64,000 nt of DNA, taken from assembly GCA_036345935.2 (NCBI GenBank), contig JADWOT020001216.1, positions 1 through 64,000 of the forward strand, in the 5' to 3' direction. How positions within the stretch are numbered: position 1 is the first letter of the stretch; each line of letters opens with the position of its first letter. A program made the position numbers and the translations under genes. Positions 63,190 through 64,000 of the stretch are shown one piece after another. Source of the DNA: Taenia hydatigena (taxonomy: Eukaryota; Platyhelminthes; Cestoda; Cyclophyllidea; Taeniidae). The notes under the pieces were generated by a model that worked only from the letters and a program-made list of their open reading frames with translations, had not been told where the DNA came from and did not search any database.

Positions 63190-64000
63190 AATTCCCTTTT
63201 CTGTGCTGAACTGTAAAGATGGTATTGCTACAGTTCCTCGTACCATCGTATAACTGAACGTTCCCTCTCCTCCACTGTTCTAAGCAAGTCAGTGGTTAAA
63301 AATCTGCCCTCACTACGAGTTGTCTCACTATCTGATAGCATTGGAATTGTCTAACCATTGTGGGGGTGGCGAACAGTTCACGGTCCCTTGCACCCTTCTG
63401 TCTCATTTTTGCCGAGTCTGATACTGGCGTAGGTGATGACGTGTTCTCTTTGTTTTTTGCCCCCTTGGGATAGTCTATCGATTATGGCTACAGCACTAGC
63501 GTCTGCGTCCAGTGCGAAGGGTAGTGCGCCGGCCTCCAACTTGGGTAAGGCTTGGATCGGTGGGGAGCAGTTTTTATTCTAGTTCTTCTGACGCCTTATG
63601 ATGCTCGGCCCCCCACTTGAATTTCTTTTTTGCCAGCTCTCTGATCGCTTTATGCAGGAGCTAGCGATCTTATCCATTAACAGAGCGCCTGCAGTAGTGC
63701 GCCAAGCCAGTGAAACTGCGGAACTCCGTCTGGCTGGTTGGCGTTCATTAAGCATTCACTTGCTTTGTACATTCTTTAGGGACTGCCCTCTCGTCTGACG
63801 AACAATTCACGCACCATGAGGATTGAGCAGCGCTGAAGAAAGCGTCAATTCTTTGGATTCAAGTGCTCGACTCTTCTCAAGGTGACCGAATCGAAGCCCG
63901 AGACCGATAAGGTGGTCCTCTGCTCCCACTCTCTGCGTCAAATTTTGTCAAGGTGAAATGATCTTGGGAGAGACTGCACATTCCCGGAGAAGCAGTTCAA
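63190..64000 (-). mobile_element. Ty3/gypsy fragment: reverse transcriptase end and RNase H, decayed
   Basis: Reading leftward on the minus strand from the window edge, the reverse transcriptase end is seen as EFRSFTGLAHYCRRSVNG, followed after a frameshift by KKKFKWG. Next comes RNase H: PFALDADASAVAI with the DxDAS motif, then EHVITYAS, then, frameshifted, RELF. Last is VRQF...VVRADF, matching the family's VRHFRPYL...VRTDH. Several frameshifts and stops make it a relic. It continues past the right edge and ends at the tandem repeat on the left. It belongs to the same family as 48185-48740. Confidence 0.85.

Noticed and set aside
1..64000. CRISPR arrays, operons, riboswitches and prophage
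   Set aside because: No regularly spaced short repeats or prokaryotic gene layout were seen; the split CELF gene shows the DNA is eukaryotic.

Overview
This is a gene-poor eukaryotic (metazoan) window: split genes with GT-AG introns, tRNA-type genes, a tRNA-derived SINE family, Ty3/gypsy fragments and many old duplications. Nothing looks bacterial: there are no operons and no ribosome binding sites. The compact CELF introns, the SINEs and the heavily decayed retrotransposons would suit a flatworm such as a tapeworm, but that is a guess. One 666-base assembly gap lies at 52471-53136.

Left part (1-10 kb). Positions 41-2398 (+) hold the 3' half of a CELF/Bruno-like RNA-binding protein gene. Its splice phases can be followed exon by exon to the stop codon. 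About 5.5 kb downstream, in the same orientation, lies a decayed copy of the same 3' end (from about 7545). It keeps intron and 3'-flank sequence, so it is a DNA-level duplication and not a retrocopy.

10-19 kb. On the minus strand, exons at 18638-18396, 17776-17648, 16743-16533 and 15625-15444, and possibly 13070-12975, join in phase. They read as a divergent sodium:solute symporter of the DUR3 (urea transporter) type. The 3' end was not resolved.

19-47 kb. This stretch is mostly repeats. A segment of about 3.5 kb at 24.9-28.5 kb recurs, diverged, at 43.2-46.5 kb. Three copies of a tRNA-Arg-headed SINE lie at 31.6, 34.0 and 35.4 kb, the first with an intact tRNA-Arg(ACG). A tRNA-Arg(TCG)-like gene is at 38963-39035, a 5'-truncated histone H2A remnant at 42.7-42.9 kb (-), and a nearly identical 57-bp inverted pair at 33.6 and 37.7 kb.

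47-64 kb. Minus-strand Ty3/gypsy fragments lie at 48.2-48.7 kb (reverse transcriptase) and 63.2-64.0 kb (reverse transcriptase plus RNase H, running off the window edge). The second stops next to a 183-bp tandem repeat. At 57.4-57.8 kb an LTR- or MITE-like element is inserted into another copy of itself, and a solo copy follows at 58.3 kb. The plus strand is rich in A and C and poor in G from about 50 to 57 kb, then rich in G and T from about 58.5 to 63 kb. Such a switch is expected at divergent transcription units or a replication origin. Several exon-like segments of unknown family are listed at low confidence.
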